A DNA stretch of 32,112 bases from Clostridia bacterium (lineage in GTDB: Bacteria; Bacillota; Clostridia; Christensenellales; Aristaeellaceae): contig JAFUBA010000138.1 in assembly GCA_017460395.1 (NCBI GenBank), forward strand, positions 1-32,112, written 5' to 3'. The notes below the pieces were generated by a model. It searched no databases. It was not told where the DNA came from and saw only the letters and a program-made list of their open reading frames with translations. The translations under genes were made by a program, and so were the position numbers. This document shows, in pieces, positions 16,313 to 23,552 of the stretch. Within the stretch, counting starts at the first letter, position 1, and each line of letters starts with the position of its first letter.

Positions 16313-17101
16313 ATGATAGAATTCTGTCTTCTGGACCGCGAAGGAACGGTGCTGAAAAAGCAGGAGGATGCTCAGGAGATTGTGACGGTCCTTGACCGGG
16401 TGTACCTGGAGGGGGACCGGATGGTGATCCGGGCTGACGCCAGATTCCTCAGCGTGCAGCTGGACCAGAGCATCCCGCCCGCCACGGTCTGTCTGCCGGA
16501 GGGGACCATGACATGGAAGGTCCCCTGCGGGGAGGAGCGAAGTGCGTATGCACCGGGCTTATTTGAACAGACGCGGCACATCATCTGCATCCGGCGTCTG
16601 GATGCACCCATGAAGGACACAGACCTTGCCTGCAACCCGCTGGACCTTCGGGGTGATACCGATTTCTTCCCGCACGCCTTTGCCAACATCGAGACGAGAA
16701 ACGAGGCCTGCTTTGCAGCCAGAAACCTGATCGACGGTCTCAGCTGCAATGCGGGCCACGGGGAATGGCCCTATCAGAGCTGGGGGATCGGCACGCGCGA
16801 GGATGCCGCCTGCTGGATCGATCTCGGCAGGAAGGTCAGGGCAGGGAAGATCGGGATTGTCCTGCGCGCAGACTTTCCGCACGATGCATGGTTTTCCTCG
16901 GTCCGGATCACCCTGGATGATGGAACGGAGCAGGTGCTGGAGCTCAGGAAGACTGCAAAGGAGCAGGTGTTTACGCTCCCGGACGGGTGCGCGACCCGGA
17001 AGATCCAGATCGATCATCTTGTGAAAGCACCGGACCCATCGCCATTTCCCTCCTTCCGCTCTGTGCGTCTATACGGCGAGGAGCTCATTGAAAACGCATG
17101 A
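16313..17101 (+). CDS. Discoidin (F5/8C)-like domain protein without a signal peptide
   Basis: 262 residues. Residues about 120-257 carry a discoidin/galactose-binding-like fold pattern: ARNLIDGLSCNAGHGEWPYQ, SWGIGTREDAACWIDLGR, KIGIVLRADFPHDAWFSSV, ITLDDGTEQVLELRKT, and a closing KAPDPSPFPSFRSVRLYG strand. The RADFPHDxW motif is common in carbohydrate-binding-like modules attached to glycan-active enzymes. Residues 1-110 form a second beta-rich part (YLEGDRMVIRADARFLSVQLDQ). No signal peptide, membrane segment or catalytic module is visible, which is unusual for a domain normally found outside the cell. The ATG at 16313 has GGGGGAG seven nt upstream. Last gene of the operon; a terminator follows within 15 bp. 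Ligand unknown. Confidence 0.75.
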   Translation: MIEFCLLDREGTVLKKQEDAQEIVTVLDRVYLEGDRMVIRADARFLSVQLDQSIPPATVCLPEGTMTWKVPCGEERSAYAPGLFEQTRHIICIRRLDAPMKDTDLACNPLDLRGDTDFFPHAFANIETRNEACFAARNLIDGLSCNAGHGEWPYQSWGIGTREDAACWIDLGRKVRAGKIGIVLRADFPHDAWFSSVRITLDDGTEQVLELRKTAKEQVFTLPDGCATRKIQIDHLVKAPDPSPFPSFRSVRLYGEELIENA

Positions 17102-17111
17102 CATACGAAAG

Positions 17112-17153
17112 CATCCCGCCCGGGGAAAACCCCAGGCGGGATGTATTTTCTTT
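17112..17153. terminator. Intrinsic terminator shared by convergent operons
   Basis: CATCCCGCCCGGGG pairs with CCCCAGGCGGGATG across an AAAA loop, 14 positions with a single mismatch. On the plus strand it is followed by TATTTTCTTT. It lies between the discoidin-protein gene (plus) and potD (minus). The minus-strand side lacks a good U tract (GCTTTCG), so it is strongest in the plus direction. Confidence 0.85.
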
Positions 17154-18210
17154 ATTCGTGAAGCTTGACCTTGATCCACATGGAGGAGTACTGGCTGCGC
17201 AGACTCTCGGGGATATCGTGGTACATTTCGTCCAGCTCATATCCGGCTCTTGGCAGATAGGCTTCGTTGCCCTCATAGGTGCCGCCCTCGCCGCTCAGCT
17301 CGTCCAGCACCTGCTGGTTGGCGGATGCATAGCCGACCTCCTCGGAGATCATGAGGCTGTTTTCATACTCGAGGATATAGCGGATGAACTTGTTGGCAAG
17401 TTCGGGGTTGGACGCATTGGCGGGAATGACCATGGCGTCGATGGCGATGTTGGTGCCTTCCTTGGGTGCCAGGTATCCCATGTCCTCGTTCTCAGACAGG
17501 ATGTAGGCAGCGTCACCGCTGTAGACGAGGGCCATCCACTTTTCACCATTGGCCATGGAGTCGATGACCTCGTCGGTCACATAGGAGGGGCGGATGGCCT
17601 TATCCATCTCCCGCAGCCATTCGTAGGCGGCCTGCAGCTCCTCATCCTTGTCGGTGTTGGCGGAATAGCCGAGGTTCTTGAGGGCGATCATGAAGGCGTC
17701 GCGCTCAGAATCGTACATGTACACATGACCCTTGTAGTCGGGGTTCAGGAAGGCGGCATAGCCCTGGGCCTCGATGTCCTCGGGGTCGATCCGGGTCTTG
17801 TCGTACACGATGCCGACGGTCTGCCACAGATACGGGACAGAGTAGGTGTTGTCGGGATCGTAGTCCAGGTTCTGCACGCCAGAGGCAAGGTTGTCGAGGT
17901 TATCCACGACGGACCTGTCCAGGGGCTGGAGCTTGTCTTCCTTGATCAGGCGCTCGATCATGTAATCGCTTGGCACCAGGACATCGTAGGATGCGCCGGA
18001 GAGGAGCTTGGTGTACATTTCCTCATTGGAGGAAAAGAGGGAGTAGTTCACGCGGACGCCGTATTCCTTCTCGAAGTTCGTGATGACCTGCTTGTCGATG
18101 TACTCACCCCAGTTGTAGACATTGAGGATTTCGTCGGCTAGGGAGAGGGCGGGCAGGGTGAACAGGCTGAGCGCGATGAACAGGGCAGCGAGTTTCTTGA
18201 GACTTGGCAT
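17152..18210 (-). CDS. potD: Spermidine/putrescine-binding protein of ABC importer
   Basis: 352 residues. Captures polyamine outside the membrane and delivers it to PotBC. The mature part starts LNVYNWGEYIDKQVITNFEKEYG, the PotD opening, followed by SSNEEMYTKLLSG, YDVLVPSDYMIERL, VPYLWQTVGIVYDKT and VYSGDAAYILSENEDMGY, residues that line the polyamine pocket in this family. The signal peptide is residues 1-25 (SLA before DE) and has no lipobox cysteine, whereas most Bacillota binding proteins are lipoproteins. The ATG at 18210 lies one nt after the potC stop with AAAGGAGG ten nt upstream. Last gene of the regulator-potABCD operon. Confidence 0.95.
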   Translation of the reverse strand: MPSLKKLAALFIALSLFTLPALSLADEILNVYNWGEYIDKQVITNFEKEYGVRVNYSLFSSNEEMYTKLLSGASYDVLVPSDYMIERLIKEDKLQPLDRSVVDNLDNLASGVQNLDYDPDNTYSVPYLWQTVGIVYDKTRIDPEDIEAQGYAAFLNPDYKGHVYMYDSERDAFMIALKNLGYSANTDKDEELQAAYEWLREMDKAIRPSYVTDEVIDSMANGEKWMALVYSGDAAYILSENEDMGYLAPKEGTNIAIDAMVIPANASNPELANKFIRYILEYENSLMISEEVGYASANQQVLDELSGEGGTYEGNEAYLPRAGYELDEMYHDIPESLRSQYSSMWIKVKLHE

Positions 18211-18211
18211 G

Positions 18212-19018
18212 TCAGTAGTCCTCCTTTTGATGCTTGTTTTTTCTTTCTTTGATGCTTGGAATCACATTGACCAGGATGAGAATCAGGGTGACCACCACCA
18301 CAATCAGGGTGGACAGGGCATTGACACTGGGGTTATAGCGCTTCATGGAGTAGACATACATGGAGATGTTGTTGATGCCCACGCCCGCCGTGAAAAAGGA
18401 GATGACAAAGTCGTCAAAGGACATGGAGAAGGCGATGAGGGCACCGGAGAGAATGGCGGGATAGATCTGCGGGAGAATCACCTTGGTGAGGGCCTGCCAG
18501 GGATTGGCGCCAAGGTCCAGAGCTGCCTCCGCCACGTTGTCATCCAGCTGGCGGAGCTTTGGCATCACGGTCAGGATCACATAGGGGATACAGAAGGTGA
18601 TGTGGGAGAGGATCAGGGTCGTCAGGCTGAGGCTCACCTTGGTGGAAATGAACAGGAGCATGAGACCGATGGCGGTCACGATGTCCGGATTCATGACGGG
18701 TAGATTGTTGACCTCAAGCACCACGTTTTTCACGATGGGCCTGGCCTTCGATAGACCGATGGCCGCCACCGTTCCCACGATGGTGGAAACCACAGTGGCG
18801 ATCACGGCGACCAGAACCGTATAGTAGATGCTGTCCAGCATCGTCCGATCCTGGAACATGTTCACGTACCACTGAAGGGAAAAGCCCGAGAAGTTGGTGA
18901 GAGACTTCGATTCATTGAAGGAAAACAGCACCACGTAGGCGATGGGGAGGTAGATGAAAAGAAGCACAAGGATGAGATAGCCATTGGTAAAAAAGGACCA
19001 GAACTTGTTTTTCTTCAT
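18212..19018 (-). CDS. potC: Spermidine/putrescine ABC transporter permease
   Basis: 268 residues, six membrane helices, one of two pore-forming subunits. The first helix is GYLILVLLFIYLPIAYVVLFSF, and the ABC-coupling EAA loop is seen in AEAALDLGANPWQALTKVILPQIYPAI, which docks onto PotA. SFDDFVISFFTAGVG is the conserved PotC segment following the loop. Separated from potB by 14 bp containing a GAGGTGA ribosome binding site, and followed by potD after one nt. Length and order match canonical PotC. Confidence 0.95.
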   Translation of the reverse strand: MKKNKFWSFFTNGYLILVLLFIYLPIAYVVLFSFNESKSLTNFSGFSLQWYVNMFQDRTMLDSIYYTVLVAVIATVVSTIVGTVAAIGLSKARPIVKNVVLEVNNLPVMNPDIVTAIGLMLLFISTKVSLSLTTLILSHITFCIPYVILTVMPKLRQLDDNVAEAALDLGANPWQALTKVILPQIYPAILSGALIAFSMSFDDFVISFFTAGVGINNISMYVYSMKRYNPSVNALSTLIVVVVTLILILVNVIPSIKERKNKHQKEDY

Positions 19019-19032
19019 TGTATCTCACCTCC

Positions 19033-19812
19033 TCAGTCTTTGTCTGCGTTGCGGTCCAGCTTCTTTGTGGCCCACATGGATGCGATGATGATCAGCGCCA
19101 TGATAAGCGAGATGGCACTGCCAAAGTTCCAGTCGCCGGCGTTGAGGAAATAGATCTCAATCAGGTTGCCGATGAGGACATAGTCGCCGCCGCCAAGGAG
19201 CTTGGGGATCACGAAGGAGGAGACCGCCGGAAGGAAGACCAGGGTGATGCCGCTGATAATCCCCGGTACCGACAGCGGAAGCGTAACCTTCAGGAAGGTC
19301 TTCCATTTGTTGGCGCCAAGGTCGTAGGCTGCGGTCAGAAGCTCCCGGTCCATCTTTGAGATGGATGTGTGGATCTGGATGATCATATAAGGAAGGAAGT
19401 CATAGACCATGCCGATGAACACCTTCACTTCGCTCTCCAGGTCAAAATTCATGAGGATCCCGCGCCAGGCGTAGGTCTTCAATAGCATATTGATCCACAT
19501 GGGGAGGGTCAGGAGGAGGACCATCATGGTCTGCCGCTTCTCGGAGAGATTTGAGATGAACAGGGCTGCCGGGTATCCGATGAGGATGCAGAAGACCGTG
19601 GTCAGAAAAGCGATGCGAAGGGAGGTAAACAGAACGCGCATGAAGGTCGGATCCCCGAAGAACTTGGTAAAGTTATCGAGGGTAAACTGAAACGTCAGCA
19701 CGCTGTTTCCCGGGACCGAGAAGGCGTAGAGGAGGATCATGATCATCGGCGCCACAATGAATATCCCGATCCACAGGATATAGGGATAGCTCATGCGGAA
19801 AAAGGATTTCAA
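19033..19812 (-). CDS. potB: Spermidine/putrescine ABC transporter permease
   Basis: 259 residues with six membrane helices. The partner permease to PotC. The EAA loop is [30 protein letters not shown], and [18 protein letters not shown] with [22 protein letters not shown] are hallmark PotB stretches. The ATG at 19812 overlaps the potA stop (ATGA), indicating coupled synthesis of ATPase and permease. Shorter at the N-terminus than some PotB proteins, but the first helix ([20 protein letters not shown]) is complete. Confidence 0.95.
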   Translation of the reverse strand: MKSFFRMSYPYILWIGIFIVAPMIMILLYAFSVPGNSVLTFQFTLDNFTKFFGDPTFMRVLFTSLRIAFLTTVFCILIGYPAALFISNLSEKRQTMMVLLLTLPMWINMLLKTYAWRGILMNFDLESEVKVFIGMVYDFLPYMIIQIHTSISKMDRELLTAAYDLGANKWKTFLKVTLPLSVPGIISGITLVFLPAVSSFVIPKLLGGGDYVLIGNLIEIYFLNAGDWNFGSAISLIMALIIIASMWATKKLDRNADKD

Positions 19813-21389
19813 GTCTCGTGCACCGCCTTCCGCATCAGATGAATATCCTCTGTGTCAAAGGACAGGCCGACCCGGTCGCCGGTCTCATGGCGGCTGGTGG
19901 TCTCCACCTTGTATTCGCGGCCCCGGGTGGCAAAGGTGATCTCATAGGAGCCTTCCGTGATGGTCGCGGGATCAAAGTCAAACTTTACATCTGTGATGTC
20001 CACGGGGGAGTCGTCCTGCAGATTCCAGGCCTCGGCGCTGGCCCAGGTCTTGAGGTCGGTGGAGATGGCCATGGATTCCTTGATTTCATCCGGTGTGATG
20101 AAAAAGTCCAGGGCGCTGATGCCGATATTGTGCCTTGCATCCTCCACGTATTCCGGATGGATCACGTAGACCTTCACCGTGATCTCGGTCTTTTTCTCGG
20201 TTCCGAAGGTGATGCTGTAGACGCCGGGCCTGCGCTCAATGTTGTGGGTCACGCGGGTCAGGGAGATGTCGCGGTCCTCCTCGTCCCAGGCCTGGGCATT
20301 GGCGATGGAGATGAAATCCTGGTCGGTCATCTCCTGATTCTCCAGGTCCTCGGAGTCCACATAGAAATCGTTGGCGCTGATCTTTTCCTGCGTCGTGGGA
20401 TTGTGCAGGTCGTGCTGGGTCACCACGTTCATCATGACGGTCTTGCTGGTGCCCGTCTTGGTTTCCACCATCAGCTCGTAGTGCACGCCCTTGAAGACTA
20501 CGCTCTTGACCTCGCCGCGCATGACGCCGTCGCGGGGCTTTACAATGTCGATGTCCTCGGGACGGATCAGGACGTCCACCACCTCGCCCGGGCGGAAGTG
20601 GTAATCCTTGCAGTCAAAGTCCCTGTCGTCAAATCTGACCTTCGTCTCGCTCTTCATGACGCCATCCACGATGTTGCTCTCGCCGATGAAGCGGGCCACA
20701 TAGGCGTTGGCAGGCTCATTGTAGATTTCAAGGGGCGTGCCGATCTGCTCGATCTCGCCGGCATTCATCACCACGATCTTGTCGCTCATGGTGAGGGCTT
20801 CCTCCTGGTCATGGGTGACGAAGATGAAGGTGATGCCGACCTCCTGTTGGATCCGCTTGAGCTCCCGCTGCATTTCTTTGCGAAGCTTGAGGTCGAGGGC
20901 GCCAAGAGGCTCGTCGAGGAGCAGGACGTTCGGCTCATTGACCAGGGCCCTTGCGATGGCCACGCGCTGCTGCTGGCCGCCGGAGAGCTTGGTCACACTC
21001 CTCTTCTCATACCCCTCCAGATTCACCAGGGAGAGCATGCGGTTGACCTTCTGGCTGATAATGTCATCGCCCAGCTTCTTGATGCGAAGACCAAAGGCAA
21101 TGTTCTCAAACACGTTCATGTGGGGGAACAGGGCATAGCGCTGAAAGACGGTATTGATTTCCCGTCTGTATGGCGGCACCTTGTCGATGCACTGACCATC
21201 GAAAATCACTGTGCCTTCATCCTGTTCAAGAAACCCGCCCAGGATACGAAGAAGGGTGGTCTTGCCGCACCCGGAGGGACCCAGGAGCGTGACGAACTCG
21301 TTCTCGTTGATGTTCAGATTGACGCCCTTGAGGACGACCTGACCATCAAAGCTCTTGACGATGTTGCGAAATTCAATCAGCTTATGCAT
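19809..21389 (-). CDS. potA: Spermidine/putrescine ABC transporter ATPase with two inserted Ig-like repeats
   Basis: 526 residues, against roughly 350-380 for usual PotA. ATPase domain 1-235: Walker A GPSGCGKT (38-45), Q-loop Q83, signature LSGGQ (135-139), Walker B VLLLDEP (155-161), H-loop H193. The TOBE domain begins normally ([11 protein letters not shown], 274-283; [19 protein letters not shown], 292-310), then is interrupted, and its last strand resumes at [16 protein letters not shown] (504-519). In between, two homologous beta-rich units (about 337-409 and 423-498) start ISANDF / ISALDF, contain AQAWD / AEAWN and end GVYSITF / GSYEITF. They resemble Ig-like repeats of bacterial surface proteins. 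The catalytic core looks intact. The ATG at 21389 has AAGGAG nine nt upstream; it overlaps potB by ATGA. A regulatory role of the insert is inference. Confidence 0.93.
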   Translation of the reverse strand: MHKLIEFRNIVKSFDGQVVLKGVNLNINENEFVTLLGPSGCGKTTLLRILGGFLEQDEGTVIFDGQCIDKVPPYRREINTVFQRYALFPHMNVFENIAFGLRIKKLGDDIISQKVNRMLSLVNLEGYEKRSVTKLSGGQQQRVAIARALVNEPNVLLLDEPLGALDLKLRKEMQRELKRIQQEVGITFIFVTHDQEEALTMSDKIVVMNAGEIEQIGTPLEIYNEPANAYVARFIGESNIVDGVMKSETKVRFDDRDFDCKDYHFRPGEVVDVLIRPEDIDIVKPRDGVMRGEVKSVVFKGVHYELMVETKTGTSKTVMMNVVTQHDLHNPTTQEKISANDFYVDSEDLENQEMTDQDFISIANAQAWDEEDRDISLTRVTHNIERRPGVYSITFGTEKKTEITVKVYVIHPEYVEDARHNIGISALDFFITPDEIKESMAISTDLKTWASAEAWNLQDDSPVDITDVKFDFDPATITEGSYEITFATRGREYKVETTSRHETGDRVGLSFDTEDIHLMRKAVHET

Positions 21390-21429
21390 GACAGCGGTCT
21401 CCTTACATGAAAATGGTTACAGTTGTCTG

Positions 21430-21972
21430 TTAGAAACTCGGGGGCGTGGAGATCCACAGGACCTTTGCCTTTGTCTTGCCGGGGTTTTTGAGGTAGTGGT
21501 CGCTCCCAGGGTGCAGGCAGAACGAGCAGCCGGTGCGCACCCGCATGGCGGTGTCCCCGAGGTACAGGTCCACGCTGCCCGCGAGCACATATCCGAATTC
21601 CTCGCCCTCACTCGGCGGCATGGTGTCGCTCTGTCCGCCGGGGCCAAGCTCCACGAGGATCGGCTCCATGCTGTTTTTCTGTGCATCCGGCACAAGCCAG
21701 GTCACTTTGCCGCAAAGAAGATCCTCGTCGACTTTTTCAAACATGTCCTGGGGCGTGAAGACCAGCTTCTCCTCCCGCTTTTCAGAGAAAAAGGAGGAGA
21801 GGGAGGAACCAAGACACTCCAGCATGTCTGTCAGGGTCGCAATGGAGGGGGATGCAAGATTGCGTTCGACCTGGGAGATGAATCCCTTGCTGAGTTCACA
21901 TCGGTCAGCCATTTCCTGCTGCGTGAGACCGCATTTCTGTCTCAGCAGCATCAGCTCTTTTCCGATATCCAT
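21430..21972 (-). CDS. XRE-cupin transcriptional regulator of the polyamine importer
   Basis: 180 residues, typical for PuuR-like XRE-cupin regulators. Helix-turn-helix at 5-60: LRQKCGLTQQEMADRCELSKGFISQVERNLASPSIATL. Cupin barrel at about 105-178: EGEEFGYVLAGSVDLYLGD, then RTGCSFCLHPGSDHYLKN (H154, H159) and a final VLWIS strand; it probably binds a small ligand such as a polyamine or a metal. The ATG at 21972 is preferred to an in-frame ATG at 22017 because AAAGGAG lies ten nt upstream and family alignment starts there. First gene of the potABCD operon (40 bp to potA). Palindromes GTTTAG-N5-CTAAAC just upstream are its likely operators, implying autoregulation. Confidence 0.9.
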   Translation of the reverse strand: MDIGKELMLLRQKCGLTQQEMADRCELSKGFISQVERNLASPSIATLTDMLECLGSSLSSFFSEKREEKLVFTPQDMFEKVDEDLLCGKVTWLVPDAQKNSMEPILVELGPGGQSDTMPPSEGEEFGYVLAGSVDLYLGDTAMRVRTGCSFCLHPGSDHYLKNPGKTKAKVLWISTPPSF

Positions 21973-22045
21973 TGGGCTGTATCTCCTTTCGAACAGAATA
22001 GAATCCAAATCCGTCATAAATCATGTCGGATCCGGGAGAAAAATG

Positions 22046-22062
22046 GTTTAGAATTTCTAAAC
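22046..22062. promoter_or_regulatory. Palindromic operator 1 (proximal) of the potABCD regulator
   Basis: GTTTAGAATTTCTAAAC is a perfect 17-bp palindrome. The same outer half-sites, GTTTAG and CTAAAC with a five-base centre, recur 35 bp away. It lies in the predicted transcribed leader of the XRE-cupin gene. Confidence 0.75.
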
Positions 22063-22080
22063 TCTGAGTTCACACCGCAA

Positions 22081-22097
22081 GTTTAGTTTTGCTAAAC
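22081..22097. promoter_or_regulatory. Palindromic operator 2 of the potABCD regulator
   Basis: GTTTAGTTTTGCTAAAC shares both half-sites of operator 1 with identical spacing. A further half-site (TTAAAC, 22114-22119) overlaps the -10 element, so regulator bound here could block initiation or early elongation. Confidence 0.75.
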
Positions 22098-22112
22098 TTT
22101 TTGGCGAGAGCA

Positions 22113-22142
22113 ATTAAACCACGATGCCATATTTCTTGTCAA
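22113..22142 (-). promoter_or_regulatory. Promoter of the regulator-potABCD operon
   Basis: Minus-strand TTGACA (22137-22142, six of six) and TTTAAT (22113-22118, five of six) with an 18-nt spacer. The start site near 22106 puts both GTTTAG palindromes immediately downstream. Confidence 0.65.
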
Positions 22143-22188
22143 GGCCTTTCTGAAATTTTTCTTCAAAAATCTTGCGTTTCGTGCCGTC

Positions 22189-22217
22189 TTGAAAAAGTCA
22201 GGCACGCAGGATATACT
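22189..22217 (+). promoter_or_regulatory. Promoter of trpS
   Basis: TTGAAA (22189-22194) and TATACT (22212-22217), each five of six, separated by 17 nt. A start near 22224 leaves a leader of about 56 nt, too short for a T-box. It is divergent from the potABCD promoter, with -35 elements about 46 bp apart. Confidence 0.7.
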
Positions 22218-22279
22218 GTCCGTGCTATTTCTGAGCAATCGCAAGGGCATGCACTTTAATTGAGGGAGAGTACAGATTC

Positions 22280-23308
22280 ATGGCAGATACAATGAAGCCC
22301 CAGGAAGTACAGGAAAAAAAGCAGATTATCTTTTCGGGTATTCAGCCTTCGGGCACCCTGACCCTGGGCAACTATATCGGTGCGCTCAGGAATTTCAACA
22401 AGCTCCAGAATGACTATGACTGCATCTACTGCATCGTGGACGAACACGCCATCACGGTGCGGCAGAATCCGGCAGATCTGAGGCGCCGGTGCCTGGAGCT
22501 GGCCGCCATCTATATTGCCAGCGGCCTGGATCCCAAGAAAAATCTGATCTACTGCCAGAGTCATGTAAGCGCGCATGCAGAGCTGGCCTGGATCCTCAAC
22601 TGCTTTACCTACATGGGTGAACTGAACAGGATGACCCAGTTCAAAGCCAAGTCTGCCGCCCACGCGGACAACATCAATGCGGGCCTCTTCACATATCCTG
22701 TCCTCATGGCCGCGGATATCCTGCTCTACCAGACCAATCTGGTGCCGGTGGGCGTGGACCAGAAGCAGCACCTGGAACTCTGCCGCGATATTGCCCAGCG
22801 CTTCAATGCCGTCTATGGCGATGTCTTCACGATTCCGGAGGGGTATATCCCGAAGATCGGGGCAAAGATCATGAGCCTGCAGGAGCCGGAGCGGAAGATG
22901 TCCAAGTCCGATCCGGAGGATACCTACATTGCTCTTCTCGATGATCCCGACACGATCCGCAGAAAGCTCAAACGGGCCGTGACCGACTCCGACGGCGAGA
23001 TCCGTTTCGATCCGGAGAACAAGCCTGGCGTCAGCAACCTCCTGGCCATCATGAGCGCACTTGGCGCAGGGGAGATTGACGAATTGGTGAATCAGTTCCA
23101 GGGCCACGGCTACGGGGATCTCAAGAAGGCCACCACTGACTGTGTGATCTCTGCCCTCGAACCTCTGCAGAGTGAATACAAGCGCCTGATCGCGGATAAG
23201 AGCTATCTGCAGGGCGTCATCGACGAGAACGCCAAGACGGCAAGCTATCTTGCCACCAAGACCCTCCGCAAGGTGCAGAAGAAGATCGGTTTTGCACCGA
23301 GGGGATAA
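22280..23308 (+). CDS. trpS: Tryptophanyl-tRNA synthetase
   Basis: 342 residues, the normal bacterial length. Charges tRNA-Trp with tryptophan using ATP. Class I signatures: [14 protein letters not shown] (23-36, the HIGH-type motif of TrpRS) and KMSKS (206-210) followed by DPED. Other family stretches: [11 protein letters not shown] (50-60), [16 protein letters not shown] (135-150) and [22 protein letters not shown] (155-176), which binds the amino acid. The ATG at 22280 follows GGGAG about 12 nt upstream. Monocistronic: its own promoter in front and a hairpin terminator behind. No T-box leader, so control by uncharged tRNA is not evident. Confidence 0.97.
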   Translation: MADTMKPQEVQEKKQIIFSGIQPSGTLTLGNYIGALRNFNKLQNDYDCIYCIVDEHAITVRQNPADLRRRCLELAAIYIASGLDPKKNLIYCQSHVSAHAELAWILNCFTYMGELNRMTQFKAKSAAHADNINAGLFTYPVLMAADILLYQTNLVPVGVDQKQHLELCRDIAQRFNAVYGDVFTIPEGYIPKIGAKIMSLQEPERKMSKSDPEDTYIALLDDPDTIRRKLKRAVTDSDGEIRFDPENKPGVSNLLAIMSALGAGEIDELVNQFQGHGYGDLKKATTDCVISALEPLQSEYKRLIADKSYLQGVIDENAKTASYLATKTLRKVQKKIGFAPRG

Positions 23309-23323
23309 GAAAATTGCATAAGG

Positions 23324-23354
23324 AGACTTCCTGCCGTGCTGTGGGAAGTCTTTT
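23324..23354 (+). terminator. Intrinsic terminator of trpS
   Basis: AGACTTCC pairs with GGAAGTCT (eight base pairs) around a 12-nt loop and runs into TTTT. It begins about 15 bp beyond the trpS stop codon. Confidence 0.75.
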
Positions 23355-23418
23355 CTGATCCACCGGTAAAAATACTGGAAAGGCGTAGCCTTTCTATGGA
23401 AAAAAGACATTAAGAAAA

Positions 23419-23440
23419 CACTGATTGTGTCCAATCAGTG
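23419..23440. promoter_or_regulatory. Palindromic putative operator upstream of aroA
   Basis: CACTGATTG-tgtc-CAATCAGTG is a perfect nine-base-pair inverted repeat with a four-base centre. It directly abuts the extended -10 element and replaces any recognisable -35, so a protein bound here would control the promoter. It is not followed by a plus-strand T tract, which argues against a terminator in that direction. Confidence 0.5.
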
Positions 23441-23447
23441 ATATGAT
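23439..23447 (+). promoter_or_regulatory. Extended -10 promoter of aroA-aroC-pheA
   Basis: TGATATGAT fits the extended -10 pattern TGnTATAAT with one mismatch. No -35 hexamer stands at the right distance. A start near 23453 would give a leader of about 100 nt. Confidence 0.4.
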
Positions 23448-23458
23448 AATGAGGAACG

Positions 23459-23483
23459 GCGCGCAGCGGGAGTGTCTGCGCGC
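23459..23483 (+). other. Hairpin in the aroA leader
   Basis: GCGCGCAG pairs with CTGCGCGC (eight GC-rich base pairs, nine-nt loop); TATTTTT follows seven nt later. It could stabilise the 5' end of the mRNA or act as a weak terminator/attenuator. A 14-codon frame (23443-23487) runs through it and contains no Phe, Tyr or Trp codons, so classic aromatic attenuation is not supported. Confidence 0.4.
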
Positions 23484-23552
23484 GTGAATATTTTTCCCGG
23501 GGCAGCTGTTTGCAGGCTTGCCCTGATAACGCATGGTCAAAGGAGCAGCGGT

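Noticed and set aside
19818-21410. A 530-codon open frame on the plus strand opposite potA
   Set aside because: It mirrors potA codon by codon, has no recognisable domain and is rich in His/Val/Asp typical of antisense shadows in GC-rich genes; potA motifs are decisive.
22218-22279. Possible T-box leader before trpS
   Set aside because: The leader is only about 56 nt and has no T-box sequence or antiterminator fold.
23443-23487. A 14-codon leader-peptide frame before aroA as an aromatic attenuator
   Set aside because: It contains no Phe, Tyr or Trp codons and no ribosome binding site; kept only as a note on the hairpin.
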